Shown here piece after piece: positions 60,049-64,000 of a stretch of 64,000 bases of DNA. Numbering within the stretch: the first letter of the stretch is position 1; each line of letters begins with the position of its first letter. The notes beneath the pieces were generated by a model. The model was not told the origin of the DNA, searched no databases, and worked only from the letters and a program-made list of their open reading frames with translations. This stretch comes from Vulcanimicrobiota bacterium (lineage in GTDB: Bacteria > Vulcanimicrobiota > Vulcanimicrobiia > Vulcanimicrobiales > Vulcanimicrobiaceae), in NCBI GenBank assembly GCA_027459645.1, contig DAIDHQ010000008.1:1-64000 (forward strand), read 5' to 3'. Both the position numbers and the translations under genes were made by a program.

Positions 60049-61744
60049 ATCGCTAACGGCGGACGGCGTCACGCACCTGTTCATGGTGCCGGGCGGTCTG
60101 GTCGATCCGTTTCTTCCCGCATTGGGACGCAATCGTTCGATCGCTCCGGTCATCGCTGCACAAGAGGGCGGTGCGTCCTTTATGGCCGACGGATATGCGC
60201 GCGCGGGAGGGCGCTACGGGGCATGCTTGTGCATCGGAGGACCGGGCGCAACCAATACCGTGACCGCGATTTCCGCGGCGTATACCGACGAATCGCCGGT
60301 GTTGCTGTTGACCGGCGAGGTCGCCAACGAATTGCAGGGCATCGGCCTTTTTCAAGACGCGACCGCGGGAACGTACGACGACGGGACGATCCTGCGGCCG
60401 GTCACCGCGGAATCGTACAACATTCCGAGCCTGCAGCTGTTGCCGCATGCGCTCCGCCGCGCGCTGCACCGCATGTTCGACGGTGCCCGCGCCCCGGTAC
60501 ATCTGAGCGTTCCGCACGACGTGCAAATCGGCGAGATTACCGTGCCACCCCAAGCGGTTTCGCGAGATCTGCTCGCGTCGGCACCGCTCGACGGCACCGC
60601 AGCGCGGACCGTGTGGACGCTCCTCGAAGCTGCTGCGACGCCGGCGGTGCGCGTGGCACTGCTCGTCGGAGGTGGCATCATCGCCGACGACGCAAGCGAC
60701 GTTCTCGTTCGCGCCGCGGAGCGTTTCGCGTTGCCGGTTGCCACGACCGAACACGCGAAGGGAACCTTTCCCGAGGATCATCCGCTCTCGCTCGGCGTGT
60801 TCGGTTATGCGGGAACGTGCCATGCGACGGCCGCGCTTTTGAACGGCGATCTAGATCTCCTAATCGTCCTCGGCACGGCGCTCAACGTGCGCGACTCGAT
60901 GAATTGGTCGTCGAAGCTCGCTCCGAAACTCGGCGTCGTTTCGGTGAACGTCTCGGCGCTCGACGTCGGCGATCACGTTCCCGATCCCCACTTCGTGAGC
61001 GGACACGGCGGCGCGTTCGCGGCGTGGCTTGCCGGCGCAAGCGACGCCGATGCGGCCGCCTTATCCGCAGGTTCGGCTTCGCGGCGCGATTGGGTGGCGT
61101 CGATCAAATCGCAACCTCGCTATTACGACGAAGAGAACATGGCAAGCGACGCCGTGCCGATCCATCCGGCAAGGCTCGTTCGCGACGTCCGCGCTGCGAC
61201 GCCACGCGAAACGGTCGCCCTGGTCGACAGCGGGGCGCACCGGGCATTTGCGGCGCACTACTGGGAGTCGTATGGACCCCGTCGATTCCTCACGGCCGCG
61301 GCGCTCGGCCCGATGGGCTGGGCGATCGGTGCGGGCATCGGGGCAAAAGCGGCTCGTCCCGATTCGCCGGTCGTCGTATTCACGGGCGACGGGTGCATGC
61401 GCATGCACGGCATGGAAGTGCAGAGTGCCGTGCGCGCCGGACTGCCGGTCATCTTCGTCGTGAGCAACAATCAGGCACTCGGAAACGTCTGGCTGCGCGC
61501 TCGCGCGATGGGAGAAGTGCCGATGGAGCTCACGGAAGCACCCGACCAGGACTGGGCGGCGTTTGCGCGCGCGCTCGGCGCCGAGGGCATCACGGTCCGG
61601 CAACCCGGTGAGATCGCACCGGCGATCGCCGCCGCACTCGCGTCGAAGCGCACCACGGTGCTCGACGTCAAGACCGACCGTACCGCGACGACGCCCGTCG
61701 AGCCGTTCGCGCAGAGCGCCGCGGCTTGGTCGTATCACGAGTAG
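60023..61744 (+). CDS. Thiamine-pyrophosphate-dependent enzyme, acetolactate synthase-like
   Basis: A 573-residue protein with the three-domain layout of the ALS/benzoylformate decarboxylase family: PYR domain with AAQEGGASFMADGYAR (activating Glu) and GGPGATNTVTAI, a central domain (about 190-330), and a PP domain with VFTGDGCMRMHGMEVQSAVRAG and VSNNQALGN (GDG-NN metal/TPP motif). It lacks the residues I would need to call true acetolactate synthase and has no small subunit nearby; a 2-oxoacid decarboxylase or carboligase is as likely. GAGGAG precedes the ATG. Confidence 0.85.
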   Translation: MLGTDFILESLTADGVTHLFMVPGGLVDPFLPALGRNRSIAPVIAAQEGGASFMADGYARAGGRYGACLCIGGPGATNTVTAISAAYTDESPVLLLTGEVANELQGIGLFQDATAGTYDDGTILRPVTAESYNIPSLQLLPHALRRALHRMFDGARAPVHLSVPHDVQIGEITVPPQAVSRDLLASAPLDGTAARTVWTLLEAAATPAVRVALLVGGGIIADDASDVLVRAAERFALPVATTEHAKGTFPEDHPLSLGVFGYAGTCHATAALLNGDLDLLIVLGTALNVRDSMNWSSKLAPKLGVVSVNVSALDVGDHVPDPHFVSGHGGAFAAWLAGASDADAAALSAGSASRRDWVASIKSQPRYYDEENMASDAVPIHPARLVRDVRAATPRETVALVDSGAHRAFAAHYWESYGPRRFLTAAALGPMGWAIGAGIGAKAARPDSPVVVFTGDGCMRMHGMEVQSAVRAGLPVIFVVSNNQALGNVWLRARAMGEVPMELTEAPDQDWAAFARALGAEGITVRQPGEIAPAIAAALASKRTTVLDVKTDRTATTPVEPFAQSAAAWSYHE

Positions 61745-61748
61745 CGCG

Positions 61749-62288
61749 ATGGCAACGCTTCCCGATCCGATTGCATCACTGACCGGCGCCGATCGCGAGA
61801 TCTACGACAACATGCTTGCGCGGCGTACGGCGCGAGGCGACGCAAAGCTCGGTCCGTACGTTCCGCTGCTCAATCACCCGCAACTGGCGCAACGCCTCGA
61901 AGCGCTCGGCTTTTTCCTAAAGTACGAAGGTTCGCTGCCGCGTGAGGTTTACCAATTCGTCGTGCTTGCCGTCGCCAAGCGTTCCGGCGTCGCATTCGTC
62001 TGGGAGGATCACGTTGCGGCGGCGCGTGCCGCCGGTCTGCCCGAGAATCTCATCGCCGCAATAGAAACGAGCGCGGCGGACCTGCCTGCCCCGTTCGACC
62101 TGGTGCACGAGCTCATCGCCACCGCGTTTTCCTACCACGACATTGCGCAAGACGTGCAAGATCGCGCGATCGCGCAGTTCGGCGTCAAAGGGTTGATCGA
62201 AATCGTCGTTCTCTGCGGGGAATACGTGCTGATGAGCATGATCAACGGATGCTTCGCCGTTACCGAACCCTCGAGCGGGAGCACGTAA
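61749..62288 (+). CDS. Carboxymuconolactone decarboxylase family protein
   Basis: A 179-residue AhpD-like helical protein: LGPYVPLLNHPQLAQRLEALGFFL, LPREVYQFVVLAVAKRSGVAFVWEDHVAAARAAGLP and FGVKGLIEIVVLCGEYVLMSMI are the family's core. The usual C-x-x-C of AhpD is replaced (AFVWEDH keeps the Glu/His side), so it belongs to the decarboxylase-like rather than peroxidase-like branch. Four nt after the TPP enzyme, so the two probably act in one pathway. Confidence 0.88.
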   Translation: MATLPDPIASLTGADREIYDNMLARRTARGDAKLGPYVPLLNHPQLAQRLEALGFFLKYEGSLPREVYQFVVLAVAKRSGVAFVWEDHVAAARAAGLPENLIAAIETSAADLPAPFDLVHELIATAFSYHDIAQDVQDRAIAQFGVKGLIEIVVLCGEYVLMSMINGCFAVTEPSSGST

Positions 62289-62293
62289 AGCCG

Positions 62294-62773
62294 ATGTTGC
62301 TCCTCGAGATGTTCGTGGTGGGCGTCACCGGCAATCTCACGCTCGATCTCTGGCAGCAGATCTTCCGGCTGCTCTTCAACATGCCCATCACCAATTGGGC
62401 GATGATCGCCCGTTGGATTGGGAACATGCGAAGCGGACGAATCGCGTGGCGCGACATCGCGCACGCGCCGCCGGTAGCGAACGAAACCGCGTGGGGTTGG
62501 GTTGCGCACTACCTCATCGGCCCGGGCCTAGGCGCACTCTACGTGCTCGTCGTGCGCGACGTTTTCGCACAGCCTCTAACGTTCGTATCGGCGTTGCTCT
62601 TCGGCGTTCTTTCGGTAAGCCTCACGTGGTTCGTCGTCGAACCGTTGCTCGGCGCGGGCATTGCCGCAAGCAAGACGCCGCATCCGACCGCCGTGCGTGC
62701 GCAAGATTTCTCAAGCCACGTCGCCTTCGGCATCGGCCTCTATCTGGGCGCGCTGCTCGCCGCGATGCTTTAG
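62294..62773 (+). CDS. DUF2938-like membrane protein
   Basis: A 159-residue integral membrane protein with four hydrophobic helices and the family pattern: NLTLDLWQQIFRLLFNMP, NWAMIARWIGNM, ETAWGWVAHYLIGPGLGALY, WFVVEPLLGAGIAASKTPHP and HVAFGIGLYLGALLAA. Function unknown. ATG 62294 lies 6 nt after the preceding stop. Its stop overlaps that of the convergent permease. Confidence 0.82.
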   Translation: MLLLEMFVVGVTGNLTLDLWQQIFRLLFNMPITNWAMIARWIGNMRSGRIAWRDIAHAPPVANETAWGWVAHYLIGPGLGALYVLVVRDVFAQPLTFVSALLFGVLSVSLTWFVVEPLLGAGIAASKTPHPTAVRAQDFSSHVAFGIGLYLGALLAAML

Positions 62774-64000
62774 CGCACGAGAAGAAGAGCAGCGATCAGA
62801 GCCGGCGGTAGCACGGCGACGCCGTAGCGCAGGAAACGCCAGCCGCTCATCTCGACGCCTTCGCGGCGGAGCACGAGAAGCCACAGCAGGGTCGCAAGCG
62901 ATCCCGTCACCGAAAGATTCGGTCCGACGTCGACGGCGACGAGCGCCGCGTGTGCGAGCGTCGGATTGAACGGCGCCGACGAAAGCGTGAAACCCGTCAC
63001 GAGGCCGATCGGCAAATTGTTGAAGAGGTTCGCCGCAACCGTGATCGAGGCGCCGGCGAGGAGATTCCCGGCGACCACACCGAGCGACTGCGCGTAGTGC
63101 AGCACGTCGCGTGCATAGGCGATCGCCCCCGCGCGGTCCAGCGCGCTGACGATGACGAAGAGTCCGGCGACGAGGAACACGATCGTCCATTCCAGATGCC
63201 GCAGGGCGTCGAGAACCGTAGCGCGGGAGCGCAGCGCCAGTACGGCAACCGTGATAGCCGCGCCGGCAAACGCGGTATACCCGACGTTGAGCCCCAACCA
63301 CGCGGCCGCCAGCAGCGCAATCGTCGATCCCGAAACCAGCCACGCAGCGATCGCCCCGGCGGGACCCGGCGAAACGTCATCGCGGTCCGCTTGGAATCGT
63401 CCGCGCAAGTCCTGCCAGCAGATCGCCCGTAGCGTAAGATACGTCAGGACGACCGCGGCAACTGCGGCCAGGCCGAACGCGCCCAGCCACGGACGTAGCG
63501 CCGGAAGCGCTCCGTCGAATACGACGAGATTCGCCGGGTTCGAGACCGGCAGCACGAACGACGCGGCGTTGGCTACAAACGCGCAGGCCAGCAGGTGCGG
63601 CAACGGCTTGACGTTCGTGCGCTTGCAGGCCGCCAAGACGGCCGGGGTCAGCACGACGATCGTCGTATCGTTCGAAAGCAGCGCCGTCACGCCGACCCCG
63701 GCAAGGTAGATCAGTCCGAAGAGCCGCGCCGTCGAACCGCCCGCGATGCGCAGCACCCGGCCCGCGAGCCAGTCGAACAGGTGCGCGGCCCGCGCAACCT
63801 CCGCTAGGGTCAAAATGCCGAGCAAAAACGCGTAGACGTCGGCGCCACGGCCGACCGCGGCAACCGCATTGCGAATCGGCAGCAATCCCGTTGCAGCAAC
63901 GACGATCGCCCCGGCGACGGCCCAGATCCATTCGGGCAGCCGAAACGGACGCACCAGCATAGCGATCACTGCAGCGGCGCTGATGCACCAGACCGCGATC
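62770..64000 (-). CDS. ArsB/NhaD-superfamily permease, 5-prime end beyond window
   Basis: An ion-transporter-superfamily protein with about 11 hydrophobic helices. Signature hairpins are ALLSNDTTIVVLTPAVLAA, VLPVSNPANLVVFDGALP and AANLFNNLPIGLVTG, as in arsenite/anion exporters (ArsB, YbiR). From ATG 63969 it has 399 residues, but the frame stays open to the window edge and codes a further hydrophobic stretch (VWCISAAAVIAMLVRP) that matches the first helix of the family, so the true start is probably past 64000. The transported ion is not certain; no arsenic regulator is seen. Confidence 0.82.
   Translation of the reverse strand, partial: IAVWCISAAAVIAMLVRPFRLPEWIWAVAGAIVVAATGLLPIRNAVAAVGRGADVYAFLLGILTLAEVARAAHLFDWLAGRVLRIAGGSTARLFGLIYLAGVGVTALLSNDTTIVVLTPAVLAACKRTNVKPLPHLLACAFVANAASFVLPVSNPANLVVFDGALPALRPWLGAFGLAAVAAVVLTYLTLRAICWQDLRGRFQADRDDVSPGPAGAIAAWLVSGSTIALLAAAWLGLNVGYTAFAGAAITVAVLALRSRATVLDALRHLEWTIVFLVAGLFVIVSALDRAGAIAYARDVLHYAQSLGVVAGNLLAGASITVAANLFNNLPIGLVTGFTLSSAPFNPTLAHAALVAVDVGPNLSVTGSLATLLWLLVLRREGVEMSGWRFLRYGVAVLPPALIAALLLVR

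Overview
The window is a gene-dense, high-GC bacterial chromosome segment with short intergenic gaps, many 1-4 nt stop/start overlaps (ATGA, GTGA) and frequent GTG and TTG starts. Most of it is core metabolism and housekeeping, with no phage, IS element, rRNA or CRISPR array. An LptF/LptG-type permease points to a two-membrane (diderm) cell. The cdaA-cdaR-glmM operon, a ydaO-type c-di-AMP riboswitch and a short SRP RNA are features usual in Terrabacteria. A high-GC diderm Terrabacteria-like lineage (for example Eremiobacterota/WPS-2 or a neighbour) is my inference; there is no rRNA here to test it.

Layout. 1-6.9 kb: a possible gene fragment, a small FliG-C-like protein, then a B12-dependent ribonucleotide reductase (nrdJ) carrying a LAGLIDADG intein, with a candidate pair of NrdR boxes over its promoter, followed by a yqeG-like phosphatase and aroE. 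6.9-10.6 kb: a YtrA-type GntR repressor with a perfect operator and its ABC transporter, an lptF-like gene and tRNA-Ser. 10.6-13.8 kb: a lipoprotein, then a short aldehyde dehydrogenase / class II aldolase / EAL phosphodiesterase operon. 13.8-19.5 kb: serA, two histidine phosphatases flanking a ferritin-like protein, then cobC-cobT-cobS, which fits the cobalamin need of NrdJ. 19.5-28.8 kb (minus strand): deoC, aldehyde dehydrogenase, a PAS-GGDEF-EAL protein, an EgtB-like protein and isocitrate dehydrogenase in one tight run. 27.7-32.8 kb: tyrosine/homogentisate degradation (hppD, an unknown conserved-looking protein, fahA, hmgA) plus CDGSH and PEBP proteins. 32.9-39.9 kb: SRP RNA, DUF4446, M23 peptidase, YggT, lepA, rdgB and others.

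40-46.3 kb: an HU protein with a histone-H1-like tail, then aroC-aroK-aroB-priA. 46.3-49.5 kb: a ThrE-type exporter, rpsT (TTG start) and rsgA. 49.5-54.4 kb: an unknown protein, cdaA-cdaR-glmM, then a c-di-AMP riboswitch in front of an NlpC/P60 hydrolase, so that synthesis and sensing of the same messenger sit side by side; a DUF4870-like protein and tRNA-Gln follow. 54.5-64 kb: small hypotheticals, a papain-like protease, DUF1835, STAS, glcF, a DNA glycosylase broken by an in-frame TGA, a TPP-dependent enzyme and an ArsB-like permease running off the right edge.

The most notable points are two genes that seem to start at ATA inside the stop codon of the preceding gene; c-di-GMP enzymes linked to both halves of a deoxyribose/aldehyde module; a local c-di-AMP circuit; and an uncharacterised protein fused by position to the homogentisate pathway. 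All functions are read from sequence motifs by eye; nothing was searched or computed.
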